NCBI GenBank assembly: GCA_933822405.4
Contig: CAKOGP040002313.1
Coordinates: forward strand, 62,001-126,000
DNA length: 64,000 nt
Reading direction: 5' to 3'
DNA from: Cylindrotheca closterium
Taxonomy: Eukaryota; Bacillariophyta; Bacillariophyceae; Bacillariales; Bacillariaceae
Every line of letters starts with the position of its first letter. Within the stretch, counting starts at the first letter, position 1. Positions 12,883 to 22,082 of this stretch are shown here, one piece after another. The position numbers and the translations under genes were made by a program. The notes under the pieces were generated by a model. It had not been told where the DNA came from and made no database searches. It saw only the letters and a list, made by a program, of their open reading frames with translations.

Positions 12883-13185
12883 AGAGAAAGGTGATTGCCC
12901 CTGAACAATATCGATAAGAGCTTGCACAATTTAAACAATGGAGTCTAAACCGGCAGAGTACGGTACACGTGTACCGGTACTCGCCATCGAGAAAAAATAT
13001 TGGACTATGTTTGTACTCCTTACACGTGTACGTACACGGGTACGTGGTGACAGTAAATCTCCCTTCCCCAAGAATAAACTGATCCCTCCAAGTATTCCCT
13101 TTACTTTTTTGATCGCTAAAACATCGATCCTCGCCGAAACCGAATATTTGTTCACCTTCATCACTTTTTCCAATAGCATTTCACC
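12883..13185 (+). promoter_or_regulatory. Intergenic promoter region with perfect palindromes containing CACGTG
   Basis: 12961-12976 reads CGGTACACGTGTACCG, a perfect 16-base inverted repeat around an E-box/G-box CACGTG. The core TACACGTGTA recurs at 13021-13030, followed by an imperfect tacgtacacgggtacgtg copy. The spacing of about 60 bases, and the position ~155-225 bases upstream of the ATG at 13186, fit binding sites for a bHLH or bZIP dimer controlling the downstream membrane-protein gene. Binding is inference. Confidence 0.45.
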
Positions 13186-14199
13186 ATGGTCGTTTGGCTC
13201 CGAACTCTCCCGATCTGCCTGCTCTTTGCTGGCTCGAGGGCTGATCAAAATGGGAATAACAATCCTTATGGGAGCAACTTAAATTATTATGCAAGTAAAT
13301 ACGGAAATGGCGACGATGATGGCTGGAATGATGATCAATACAACTATGACGATGCTTACGCTTCAAGTGGTTCATACAACAGTAGTACATACACTGGAGA
13401 CGATACGTACGGTGCATACTCTTCGCAATCCTATTCAAATCTGGTCTATTCGCAATCTGGTGAACAAGTGAGAGACGCGATCGTTGAGAACTGCAAACGA
13501 CCAACAATTTCAGTGAATACAGTTACTATTCTTTGCGACAGTCCTTACACCTACTACTATGGAAATGGCGCCCACCGTGGCAGCACAGTCTGCGACTACG
13601 GAGACATGGCAACAGTTTTGGTCAACTTTAATGTGAAGTCTAAAATCCGTACTGTGGACAAGGCATACATGACAATTGCAATCTATGCCCAAAAGTCAGA
13701 ACAAGAACTCCTTTTTGCAGCAATGAACATTGACATGGCCGATATTGTAGGCAAGAAAGTCAGCAACAAGGGAAACTACGAGTTCAGCATGCGAGCCGTG
13801 CTCGCGAAAGCAGCCTCGTCAGACAATTCTCAGTTCGTGCCTAGCTTCCAGATGGGATTTTCAACGATGCAAGACGAGGGATACAATCTTGGAGGAGTTA
13901 ATATCAACTGCAATTACAACGTTCGGACGCAACCGTATAGCTCCAAGTTCTATAGAGCAAAGCTGAACAGCAAGAACAAATTTGGGGCAGGTCCTTCGCT
14001 TCACTTCGCCTCATTCGGTTTCATGATCGGTGTGGCTCTTCTAGCTGGAACCTTCTTGTTTTTCTACAACAAAAAGAGGATAGCTATGCAAAAACAAGCA
14101 GAACGAGACGATGATGACGAAAATGCAGACAACTATGTGAATGCAAAGGATGATCCAGAGAATTCTATTTTCAAGCAAGCTTCTTTACTTTTCAAGTGA
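13186..14199 (+). CDS. Secreted type I membrane protein with Tyr/Asn/Asp-rich N-terminus, family unrecognised (copy A)
   Basis: Single exon, 337 residues; ATG in good context (ttcaccATGG). Residues 1-19 are a signal peptide. Residues 20-95 are a low-complexity stretch rich in Tyr, Asn, Asp, Ser and Gly. A lumenal/extracellular domain follows, with CDSPYTYYYGNGAHRGSTVC at about 117-136 as its core. A membrane segment spans about 275-293 (FGFMIGVALLAGTFLFFY) and is followed by a basic stop-transfer KKR and a short acidic cytosolic tail. The same core motif occurs in the gene at 15068-15928, so the two are tandem paralogues. I do not recognise the family; the function is unknown. Cysteines 117 and 136 are conserved between the copies and may pair. 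Confidence 0.82.
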   Translation: MVVWLRTLPICLLFAGSRADQNGNNNPYGSNLNYYASKYGNGDDDGWNDDQYNYDDAYASSGSYNSSTYTGDDTYGAYSSQSYSNLVYSQSGEQVRDAIVENCKRPTISVNTVTILCDSPYTYYYGNGAHRGSTVCDYGDMATVLVNFNVKSKIRTVDKAYMTIAIYAQKSEQELLFAAMNIDMADIVGKKVSNKGNYEFSMRAVLAKAASSDNSQFVPSFQMGFSTMQDEGYNLGGVNINCNYNVRTQPYSSKFYRAKLNSKNKFGAGPSLHFASFGFMIGVALLAGTFLFFYNKKRIAMQKQAERDDDDENADNYVNAKDDPENSIFKQASLLFK

Positions 14200-14442
14200 A
14201 GAGAGTATGGCGTCTGGCCTACACTTTCACAAACGACATCCCCATTGATTGTTCCGAATTTGTTTGGTTCACCAAGTATGGTGGTATGATTAAGAAAATT
14301 GCCCAAATGGGAACTGAATTCTCGACACTAGAGATAAACTTTGTATTTTAGCACCTAAACATATATAATATATCGCAATAGCCTATCTAAGAATGTATCA
14401 TTTCTGGTTGAACGTGGCGCACGCCTCAAAGGAGGAGGAGGG

Positions 14443-14772
14443 CTATGATTCGATCAAAAGAAGTTTGGTATCTTCATCGAATGTATACAGGCTTGATATT
14501 TTCATATTTGGATGCCCCCAATCTTCTTTTGTTTTTATTGAACTGTCTGTAGATTCGGTAACCTCAAACTTTGCTTCAAGATTGGGCACTCGAGATAATT
14601 GTCCAAAAATGGCAGTCATGACAACTCTTCCTCTCTCTTTACCTTTCCAATTGCGACCTGGGTCTGGATATGTGACTGTGATCTCGTTGCTACATAGAGA
14701 AAGGGCCTTGTCAACATCGTTGGAATTGATAGCATTAAAGAATTCAGTCAGGACTTCTTCTTTTGTCACCAT
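14443..14772 (-). CDS. Small NTF2-like/SnoaL-like protein
   Basis: Single exon, 109 residues, ATG at 14772. The N-terminal FFNAINSNDVDKALSLCSNEITVTYPDP is the usual opening of the NTF2-like cone fold (helix pair, then the first strand). Many small proteins of this fold bind ligands or act as isomerases, but no catalytic residues can be assigned. It sits between the two membrane-protein paralogues on the opposite strand, so it was either inserted in, or trapped by, their duplication. It could be an unrelated small protein, but codon use and an open frame spanning a whole domain support a real gene. Confidence 0.6.
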   Translation of the reverse strand: MVTKEEVLTEFFNAINSNDVDKALSLCSNEITVTYPDPGRNWKGKERGRVVMTAIFGQLSRVPNLEAKFEVTESTDSSIKTKEDWGHPNMKISSLYTFDEDTKLLLIES

Positions 14773-15067
14773 GATTATGATGGCTTATCTAGTGTATATC
14801 GTATAGTGGTTGTTATTATTATCAGGAGATGCAATTTTGTTCCTCAACCACATTGATAAAGTTCAACATTCATCTTCGTTTGTCACAGCATTTTATGGCT
14901 GGCGGGACTCAATATATCAACGAGCGTGCGCTCCGACGGTATTTTAGATTCTATGAATTTAATTATGGGCAGCAAGGCTGCATACCTACCGTTGCTTTTT
15001 CTCACATTTTTTCGCCGATTTCACTGCTGTTCACTTTGTTGAAATACATTTGGACTACCAATTTGCA
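14773..15067. other. Intergenic between NTF2-like gene and membrane protein copy B
   Basis: Promoter space for two divergent genes. AT-rich, with a pyrimidine-rich stretch shortly before the downstream ATG. No coding frame with recognisable content was found, and no copy of the CACGTG palindrome seen upstream of the paralogue. Confidence 0.3.
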
Positions 15068-15928
15068 ATGATCAACATGAAAAGAGGTATTCTAGCTCTG
15101 CTGCTTGCCTTTGTAGCGACTGAAACAGTCTGGGCTGCTGATGATGACTATACGGACGATGCCGCCCTAAATGATGACAACGTGGATGTTGCACAAAATT
15201 TGATCTGTGGAGACTCAATTATCCAAGTTCAAGAACTTACCATCACCTGTGACAGCCCAGGTGCATACTATTACGGAAGTGGAAAGTATCGAAATAGCCC
15301 CTCTTGTAAACCAGGTGACAAGGCTAAGGTCGTCCTTGACTTCTACATTGACGATGAGGAAACCATCCAATATGCGGGCAATGAAGTCTACTTTACCATG
15401 AGCGTTGATGGTTCGTATTCACAAATCAAGACAGTCTACGACAATGACGATCTTTGTTCAATTGGATCCGCGAAGTCTCTCAGTGGAAACGGTTGTCCCG
15501 GAAGAGGCTACTATCAAATCAAAGAAAAGTTCTATTGGGACAAGTCTTCCAACAGCAACAACTCTACTTCTTTTTATCCAACAGTGACTGTCGGATTCCG
15601 ATCAAACGCTAAGCAGTACACCTTTGACTACGGTGGTGCAAATACTGACCTTTGTAGAGGAAGCACTTTTGTGACGTGGTCGAAGCGAGTTAAGAAGACA
15701 TATGCCAATGCTCTTTCAAACTTTATCAAGACATTTGGAATATTGTGCATGACCATTGGAATGATGGGAGTATTCGCTTGGGTTTTGATCCATAAGCCAA
15801 AGAATTTTGTGGAAGCCAAGGCAAAGCTTGTACCAAATCAGGATTATGGAGACAACAACGCAGTCTTTGATTTCAAGAAACTTCCGTCAGGCGCCAACAG
15901 ACCGAATGTTCAACTCGTCGATTTTTAA
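15068..15928 (+). CDS. Secreted type I membrane protein, family unrecognised (copy B)
   Basis: Single exon, 286 residues from ATG 15068; ATG 15077, giving MKRGILAL, is equally possible. Signal peptide ends near VWAADDD. A short acidic region leads into the domain shared with the gene at 13186: TITCDSPGAYYYGSGKYRNS, then PSCKPGDKAKV, against TILCDSPYTYYYGNG in the paralogue. A membrane segment (FGILCMTIGMMGVFAWVLI) lies about 60 residues from the end and is followed by a basic/polar tail. Copy B lacks the long Tyr/Asn-rich N-terminal stretch and has extra cysteines (CSIGS, GNGCPG, DLCRG). Unknown function; the topology suggests a surface or endomembrane lumenal role. Confidence 0.82.
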   Translation: MINMKRGILALLLAFVATETVWAADDDYTDDAALNDDNVDVAQNLICGDSIIQVQELTITCDSPGAYYYGSGKYRNSPSCKPGDKAKVVLDFYIDDEETIQYAGNEVYFTMSVDGSYSQIKTVYDNDDLCSIGSAKSLSGNGCPGRGYYQIKEKFYWDKSSNSNNSTSFYPTVTVGFRSNAKQYTFDYGGANTDLCRGSTFVTWSKRVKKTYANALSNFIKTFGILCMTIGMMGVFAWVLIHKPKNFVEAKAKLVPNQDYGDNNAVFDFKKLPSGANRPNVQLVDF

Positions 15929-16325
15929 GCATGGATTCTGGCAGCCTATCTGTATATTATAGTGATTTACATTTCGATGTTAATGAATCCTTTCCAACTT
16001 CTAGTTTAGGTGTCTGGGTATGATCTGGGTAGAGGTTGGAATGCTAAGAGCAAGAGTATAGCTAAGAGGTTGTCATCATCAATCTCAAATCTGATCATCA
16101 TCATGGTCTCTGAACACGGTCTGGTCGCCAGCCGTTCAAAATCAACTCTTTTGGGTACCAAAAAAGGATGAGCGTAAGAAAGGGATCCCTCAAATGGCTT
16201 ACCTCTTACCACACATACTGGCTGCATATTGGTACATTTTCTACGTCTCAATTTAGGTTTGATTGTTCGAGTCGATTGGATTTCGGCACGACGACCGATT
16301 CGGAAAAGCAAAACACATCGAAACT
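15929..16325. other. Intergenic: 3' region of copy B and promoter/5' UTR of eL32
   Basis: No supported gene. A 128-codon antisense frame at 16006-16392 overlaps the 5' UTR intron of eL32, lacks recognisable sequence and is treated as chance. Confidence 0.4.
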
Positions 16326-16461
16326 GTAAGTCGACAATGGCTTTGGAGAATTGATTATTCGTAGAGAGGCAGTCACATTCGGAGGACCACAATTACCGTA
16401 TCGATTTATGTAGAAGTTCCACCTGTAGCTAACGCTTTCTCTCTCACCTTTGACGAAACAG
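16326..16461 (+). other. Probable 5' UTR intron of the eL32 gene
   Basis: GTAAGT at 16326 and a pyrimidine-rich acceptor ending in CAG at 16461, eight bases before the start codon at 16470. A leader intron immediately before the ATG is common in highly expressed ribosomal-protein genes. The transcript itself is not shown. Confidence 0.5.
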
Positions 16462-16469
16462 TTTCCATC

Positions 16470-16880
16470 ATGGCCGGACCAACCCCACTCAACAAAAAGA
16501 CAATCGTCAAGAAGCGATCAAAGAAATTTGCTCGCCATCAATCAGACCAATTCATCCGCATTCGCGATTCGTCTTGGCGTAAGCCTAAGGGTATTGATGG
16601 ACGCGTCCGTCGTCGTTTCAAGGGAGCCGTCCCTATGCCTTCCATCGGTTACGGTTCTGACAAACAAACCAGAAACATCCACCCCCATGGATTCAAGACC
16701 GTCGTTGTCAACAACGTTTCCGAGCTCGAGATGCTTATGATGCACAACCGTACTTATGCCGCCACCGTCGCTAGCTCTGTCTCATCCAGAGTGCGAAAGG
16801 AAATTGTCCAACGCGCAGAACAACTCGCAATCCGAGTCACAAATGCCAACGCCAAGCTAAGAGCTGAGGAAGACGCTTAA
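16470..16880 (+). CDS. RPL32: 60S ribosomal protein eL32
   Basis: 136 residues, the usual eukaryotic length for this large-subunit protein. Typical sequence: [52 protein letters not shown] and the basic C-terminal helix with [17 protein letters not shown]. No intron within the coding part; a leader intron is likely just before the ATG. Confidence 0.97.
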   Translation: MAGPTPLNKKTIVKKRSKKFARHQSDQFIRIRDSSWRKPKGIDGRVRRRFKGAVPMPSIGYGSDKQTRNIHPHGFKTVVVNNVSELEMLMMHNRTYAATVASSVSSRVRKEIVQRAEQLAIRVTNANAKLRAEEDA

Positions 16881-17142
16881 GTTAGGAAAAAGGTTACAAT
16901 AAAATTCTTGGGGTTCTCGATGTATTTGTGTTATGATTTATAGATCGAATGGGGTTTCAAGTTTAGTGTCGCTTCAGCGTACGAGTACCTAGTCAAGCCA
17001 TTATCTAGATTGCAACCGTCCCAATAGAGTTTTGATTAGTTCTTCGCATGTAGAAGAGAATACACTCCACGCCACTTGCATTTGAAAGGCTTCATCTTTT
17101 GTTTCAATCATTGTGCACTTTCCTGTCGCAACCTGTTGTGAA

Positions 17143-19488
17143 ATGCAGAAACATTATTGGTACAATCAGTGTCAAGAAATAGATTATCTTAGAGCCATCG
17201 ACGGACATGGGGGATTTCATGACCCTAAAACCTTGGGTCATATGCTCAGCGCTCCATCTTCAGGAACTTCGCGGGTAAATAGTTGTAACATCAGTGGCGA
17301 TAGTCCTATCGGTACCGGTATAACCACTTTTCCGTTCCACTTCAATTTTATTCGATCGACTGGTTCGAATGCAATCGAGTGTGTTCCAATAACGTCTAAG
17401 AAAGTACTTCTCTCAACGCTTAAGAGCGAGTTCCTCATCGCTCACAAGCTAAGTAAGTTGGTCGCGTCTGAGCAAAACCAAAACCTCAATCTGGGAAATC
17501 CATCATTGTTGCTTCCATCGTTACAAGAGGCATCCTTGCAACCTATCAACAGCAAGGGAATGCCGTCTATTGGCACTACCAGAGGAGGGCCAACTAGGGC
17601 TGAACTGCAAAATACAAAAGATCCGAATAACAAGTGGTATGCCGGAATGTTTTCCGGTTTCATGGTACCTCCAACAGCAGGAGCTGCCGAAAGTAGAAAC
17701 TCCAACGACTTTAATTGGGCATCTGAAAGGGGAAACGAAAACAGAGAGGGCGTAGAAGATGACAACTCTACAGTGGGCGAGTCGCTCGATGCGCTTGGAA
17801 GAGATTTGGGAAGCGACATGAGATCTTTACCATCCCTTGACGAGGGATCGTTGGAAGGATCGTTGGGCACTTTGTCCCTTTCCAAAAAAGTGGCCTTACC
17901 TTTCTCCTTTCTCAATCCAAAGAAAACAGAAACTGTGGAATCCGTTGTTGAAAAGAAGATAAACAATCTCAAGTCAGAGCGCTCTTTGACTGCTGTGGAC
18001 AAGTCGGTGCCTTATCTCCAACGAAGATTGCAACCGAGACCACCGCAAGTATACACTGAAGCAAAAAAGCGAACAACCCCAGAATCGATAGTCGATCCAA
18101 GACGACATATGCTCGTGAGAGAGCTTAGAGATGCTGTCGCCAAGTATGGTAGATTTGATTTGCGGTGTGCTAATATCACAGCTGCGCTTGGGGACCTGTA
18201 CGATGAAATTGAAGATCATATTCAAGCAATACGATTGCACAAGGATGCAGTTTCAGTCTTCACCGTCAAGCTTGGCGACAACGATCAAAAAGCCTTGACT
18301 GCTCGTGTTCGTCTCGGAGAGGTACAAGAGAATGCGAGAGAATACGATGACGCGATTGGGACCTACTATTATGTGATATCTATGACCCGAGCTCTTGATG
18401 GTGAAAAAAGTCCAAAAGCAGCTTCAGTAGCGATGAAGATGGCAGAAACGCTACGTAAGAAGGGAGAAAACGAGCTTGCTATCAAGACATTGAAGAAAGT
18501 TCTGAAGATCTATCGTGAAATTCTTGGTGACGGTCATCCCAAGGTCTCGATAGTAGTCGACGACATTGCCAAGCTCTATGTAAGCATTGGTGATTACGTC
18601 AAAGCATCTGCTATCCTTGAGCAAGTTGTGAAGCTCAAGGCTGCCACCATGGGAGCAACCGACAAAGCCGTGGCTGATAGCCTGGTTGACCTGTCTTCTT
18701 GCTATGAATGTGCAGAGCAATACAACAAGGCCATGAAGAACCTCAAGAAGGCATACAAGATCCAAGAGGACCTTGAAGGCGAAGCAAGTGATGCTTGTAT
18801 CTTGACACTGGAGAGAATCGGTGTCATATACCAGGCAACTGGACACTTCAAAAAGGCAGCAATCGCTTACCTCGGTGTCTTGCGAGGTCGAAAACATGCT
18901 CTTGGAGAGAGTCACCCGACAGTCGCTGACACATACTTTCATCTTGCTGTCTCACTTCGAGAGAGTGGTCAAGAAGATAAAGCATTCAAGTGCATGAAAC
19001 AAGCACTGAATATATACGTCGGAGAAGGCAAGAACATGCATGACGTTATGATGATTGCAGAGGTCATGCATGAGCTAGGCGTTCTTCACACGTTGAAGGG
19101 GCAGCATGGGGAATCAATAAAGATGCTGAAGCAAGAAATTGCTGTACGAAGTAAGCTGGGTCAACCAGAATATCCTTCAACCGCTGAAGCTATGAAATGT
19201 TTGGGGCAGGCAGAATACGAATCGAAGAATCATGCCCGTGCTCTAAATCATCTCAAAGATGCGCGTTTAGTTTATGAAAAGGCAGGGAAAACATCTGATA
19301 TTGGATACGGTGAAGTCTTGCTAAACCTTGGAATCGTTTTTCGAGCCATGAGAAAACAGCAGAAGTGTCGCGATGCCCTCTTTGAAGCTCTAACAGTTTT
19401 CAAGAATGCTGGGTGTGATAGTGACCATTCGTTGCTATCGAAAACACTTACTATCTTGAGAGAGATGGGCCATAGAATCAATATCTAA
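17143..19488 (+). CDS. Kinesin-light-chain-type TPR repeat protein
   Basis: Single exon, 781 residues from ATG 17143. The first ~330 residues are Ser/Asn-rich and look disordered (SLDALGRDLGSDMRSLPSLD). From about residue 335 to the end there are roughly ten 42-residue TPRs of kinesin light chain type, with the regular 'HP-V/T-A-T---LA--Y--G-Y--A' pattern, for example GDGHPKVSIVVDDIAKLYVSIGDY and GESHPTVADTYFHLAVSLRESG. Such repeats bind peptide ligands. Heptad repeats expected of a true kinesin light chain N-terminus are not evident, so it is better seen as a TPR scaffold than a motor subunit. Diatoms carry many such proteins. Confidence 0.85.
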   Translation: MQKHYWYNQCQEIDYLRAIDGHGGFHDPKTLGHMLSAPSSGTSRVNSCNISGDSPIGTGITTFPFHFNFIRSTGSNAIECVPITSKKVLLSTLKSEFLIAHKLSKLVASEQNQNLNLGNPSLLLPSLQEASLQPINSKGMPSIGTTRGGPTRAELQNTKDPNNKWYAGMFSGFMVPPTAGAAESRNSNDFNWASERGNENREGVEDDNSTVGESLDALGRDLGSDMRSLPSLDEGSLEGSLGTLSLSKKVALPFSFLNPKKTETVESVVEKKINNLKSERSLTAVDKSVPYLQRRLQPRPPQVYTEAKKRTTPESIVDPRRHMLVRELRDAVAKYGRFDLRCANITAALGDLYDEIEDHIQAIRLHKDAVSVFTVKLGDNDQKALTARVRLGEVQENAREYDDAIGTYYYVISMTRALDGEKSPKAASVAMKMAETLRKKGENELAIKTLKKVLKIYREILGDGHPKVSIVVDDIAKLYVSIGDYVKASAILEQVVKLKAATMGATDKAVADSLVDLSSCYECAEQYNKAMKNLKKAYKIQEDLEGEASDACILTLERIGVIYQATGHFKKAAIAYLGVLRGRKHALGESHPTVADTYFHLAVSLRESGQEDKAFKCMKQALNIYVGEGKNMHDVMMIAEVMHELGVLHTLKGQHGESIKMLKQEIAVRSKLGQPEYPSTAEAMKCLGQAEYESKNHARALNHLKDARLVYEKAGKTSDIGYGEVLLNLGIVFRAMRKQQKCRDALFEALTVFKNAGCDSDHSLLSKTLTILREMGHRINI

Positions 19489-19659
19489 AATAATGATCAC
19501 AAATTGTATGAACTTCGCATTCGTCATTTTTTTCCTTATAGATATTTTGTTGATCTGCCATTGCTCCTGTTAACATGGCACTGCAACATGTAGTTGAACA
19601 ACTAAGGCACGCAAGAGCAGCATAATGGAGGTTTCAATTTTTTTCTTATTTTTATTAGT

Positions 19660-20115
19660 TTATTCTTCGTCATCCTCTCCTTGGGCGAAGACAGCTCCCG
19701 CAATACGATCCAAATCCTGTTGTCCGACAGTGGTGATGCGTCGTCCTCCATTGGGCATATTTTCAATAACCTTCATGGCCTCAAGTTGGATGAGGACAGA
19801 TCTGATAACACCCGAGGAAGCCTTTCGGAAGTGTTCAGTTCGGGCTCCACGTCTGTAATTTCCTCCATACCATTTTTGCAGCATACCAACACCAACTCCA
19901 GGACGAAGGTAGACCTTTCGTGCAATGGAAGCAGCTCTGATGTAATACCAGTCATCACCATAAGGGGCAAGTTCCTTGAAGACACCAGTCTTGACGGTAT
20001 CAGACCAAACTGGCAATTCGAATTTGTCTGAGTTCTTCAAATGCTCGGCATATTCAGCGATGAAGGCATCGGCCTTAACGTCACGAACACAGATTCCACG
20101 AGCTTCTTCTGCCAT
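19660..20115 (-). CDS. RPS19: 40S ribosomal protein eS19
   Basis: 151 residues from ATG at 20115 (MAEEARGICVRDVKADAF). Typical eS19 blocks are DWYYIRAASIARKVYLRPGVGVG, YGG-NYRRGARTEHF-KASSGVIRSVL-QLE and GGRRITTVGQQDLDRIAG. The frame remains open further upstream, but a pyrimidine-rich acceptor ending in TTGCAG lies just before this ATG, suggesting a leader intron like that of eL32. Convergent with the TPR gene. Confidence 0.96.
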   Translation of the reverse strand: MAEEARGICVRDVKADAFIAEYAEHLKNSDKFELPVWSDTVKTGVFKELAPYGDDWYYIRAASIARKVYLRPGVGVGMLQKWYGGNYRRGARTEHFRKASSGVIRSVLIQLEAMKVIENMPNGGRRITTVGQQDLDRIAGAVFAQGEDDEE

Positions 20116-20736
20116 TTTGATATTACTGCAAGACAAAGAGGGCAAAGACAACGTGAGAAAACCTGAAATCGGTCGTCAACTGGTGAAAATCCGAAACAGA
20201 TCCGAAGCACATGAGCAACAAACGTGCTTTCTAATGAAGCCTACACGTATGCTGCGAACGAGACTACATGGCCAATCGTCGAGGGCCTTTCCAAAACCCA
20301 AGCATTCTCAGCAATCCAGAGACTTCAACAAAAACCAGACGCATCTGCAGGTCAAATGGATTTGTTGTATTCCCTAGACTACGCTCGAGAATATTTTCTG
20401 CAAGGGTTTCAACCTCAGATATTGATGTTGCCTCTTTCTTTTCACCTCCTTCAGGTTCACAGCCATGGTCCGTACCTTGCGATTTGGTTGATATTACAAC
20501 GTTGGCGTTGGCAATCTCCGGGATGATAATCTGCTGGCAAGTCTGGCCGTTGTACGTATGTGGTTTTAGTAGGTGGTAAGGATGATTTCCAACGTACAGA
20601 AATAGCTTCTTTGGCACTACTGTAGAATATGACTCTTGTAGGTCTTGGTGCCTACCGGTACCATGGTACCTAAAATAACGTACTCAAAACCAAATGTTAT
20701 CTATAATATATATTTTGTATCCACTTGGAATCGATA
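20116..20736. other. Gap upstream of eS19 with competing short frames, palindrome and direct repeat
   Basis: Contains the eS19 leader and promoter. A plus frame from ATG 20224 starts protein-like (AYTYAANETTWPIVEGLSKT, AGQMDLLYSLDYAREYFLQG). It then seems to pass into another plus frame with a hydrophobic end (LAISGMIICWQVWPLY). A minus frame at 20264-20617 (117 codons) overlaps both. None is recognised, so I do not call a gene, but a small divergent gene here is possible. 20657-20670 is the perfect palindrome GGTACCATGGTACC. A 19-base direct repeat at 20709-20727 and 20738-20756 ends the gap. Confidence 0.35.
20657..20670. promoter_or_regulatory. Perfect palindrome GGTACCATGGTACC
   Basis: A 14-base perfect inverted repeat in the gap between eS19 and the aminotransferase gene. 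It shares the GTAC half-site with the palindromes at 12961 and 13021. The role is unknown. Confidence 0.4.
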
Positions 20737-20756
20737 CTATATTTTGTATCCACTTG
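20709..20756. repeat. 19-base direct repeat across the stop of aminotransferase copy 1
   Basis: TATATTTTGTATCCACTTG occurs at 20709-20727 and again at 20738-20756. The second copy contains the stop codon (20737-20739, minus). The 29-base period indicates a small tandem duplication that could have shifted the 3' end of the gene. Confidence 0.85.
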
Positions 20757-22005
20757 ACCGAAGCATTTGCTTCCGTAATAAAAGACATTTCATTTCCTTG
20801 TTCGAGTCCAATGATTTCTCGTATTTCCAGAAACCTTTTGATGATTGGTTATCATTCTGTGATGGGGGTACAATGATCACCTGGTCGATGGGATAGATGA
20901 GACGAGACGATGATGTGATAAACGCCTCCTCCCATTCACTTGATTCGTCAACGAAAATTGGCCTTGGATCGAATTTGAGTCCATACTGGTCCAAAAGGCT
21001 CAGAACCAAATGTCGAACGTAGCCGTGCAGGCACCCCTCAGTGGCTGTTCGCACTGTTCCATTCTTTAGGATTACAAAGAAATTTGATGATAGACCCTCA
21101 AGAATCTCCAATCGTTTTGTACCTTCGTCGTCGTTTCGTTCTCGGACCATCAAGACTTCTTCGATCTCCTCCGAACCTTGCAATTTTTTACGTTGTCGAC
21201 ACCAGGAAGCGATCTTCTTTTGTGGATCTGCATGTCTTGTCGGCATAGTCTCATCAATTATAAACTCTCTTCTGCCGCTTTCATCTTCTCGCAACTGTAC
21301 TGCTAATGATGCAGTCATTTGTGAAGGAATCTTAGTTGGGTACTGCAATTCAAAGCTGGAACATGCATGGCCTCGGATCCTCGGCGGAGTAGATCTTACA
21401 GATTTCAGTTGCTTTAGGGGCGATGACCACAAGATTGTGAGTCGTACAGGAACAATGAATGTCTCAGATTCCATTTCTTTCAAGCCAGGAATGGTCTTTG
21501 CATCTGACTTTGCGAGTGACAGGAGGATATCTATGATTTTCTTCGAGTCTCGAATAGCGTCCTCCAGTTCCTGGTCTGTGACTTCTTGTTGCTGAATAGC
21601 CTTGTACGATCGTTTCAGTCTCCTCAGATGAAACTCCTCTCCCCAAATAACCACGTTCTCGCCTTCTTCATCCGAGGTTATTGGAAACACAATATCACAT
21701 CTCATAGTGTCGTAGGCGCCAGCACCACCCGCATCGCCCAAGCGATCTTCTTTTCGCTCAATATACTCCATCCATTGCGAGCTTTGTGATTGGTCAAACG
21801 CCTGGTCCCCCAATTGTTGAGTATTGGTAACTGATTCGGTGACAACCTTCCCATATTCGTCAATAGATGCCGTTTTGCACCACGGGAACTTGAGTTTGGG
21901 GGGATTCGATCTGGGTGGAGTCGAAAGGTCAAGGGGCACTTTGGCGCTAGTCACTGTCTGCATCATCATCAATAGTAAACTTATTCCCCAACAAAACGGT
22001 GACAT
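20737..22005 (-). CDS. Class IV aminotransferase-like protein with signal peptide (copy 1)
   Basis: Single exon, 422 residues from ATG 22005. Residues 1-~21 form a signal peptide (WGISLLLMMMQTVTSA). The C-terminal half matches plant 'D-amino-acid aminotransferase-like' proteins of PLP fold type IV: an ASWCRQRKKL segment whose preceding Lys is the candidate Schiff-base residue, then EEVLMVRE, LEILEGLSSNFFVI, GYVRHLVLSLLDQYGL and EEAFITSSSRLIYPIDQVIIV. The N-terminal half has the YDTMRCD...EEFHLRRL block shared with its neighbour at 22083-23345. No Phe follows the cleavage site, so plastid import is less clear than for copy 2. The substrate is unknown. The stop codon lies inside the second arm of a 19-base direct repeat. 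Confidence 0.78.
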   Translation of the reverse strand: MSPFCWGISLLLMMMQTVTSAKVPLDLSTPPRSNPPKLKFPWCKTASIDEYGKVVTESVTNTQQLGDQAFDQSQSSQWMEYIERKEDRLGDAGGAGAYDTMRCDIVFPITSDEEGENVVIWGEEFHLRRLKRSYKAIQQQEVTDQELEDAIRDSKKIIDILLSLAKSDAKTIPGLKEMESETFIVPVRLTILWSSPLKQLKSVRSTPPRIRGHACSSFELQYPTKIPSQMTASLAVQLREDESGRREFIIDETMPTRHADPQKKIASWCRQRKKLQGSEEIEEVLMVRERNDDEGTKRLEILEGLSSNFFVILKNGTVRTATEGCLHGYVRHLVLSLLDQYGLKFDPRPIFVDESSEWEEAFITSSSRLIYPIDQVIIVPPSQNDNQSSKGFWKYEKSLDSNKEMKCLLLRKQMLRSSGYKI

Positions 22006-22082
22006 GGGCACGATTGCTTTGAGATACGGTCATCGCGAAGTGTGATGTATTTTCAATTTCCCGAACCGCGCCGCACCGATTC

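Noticed and set aside
16006..16392. 128-codon minus frame before eL32
   Set aside because: Covers a leader intron and UTR, no recognisable sequence, no start context.
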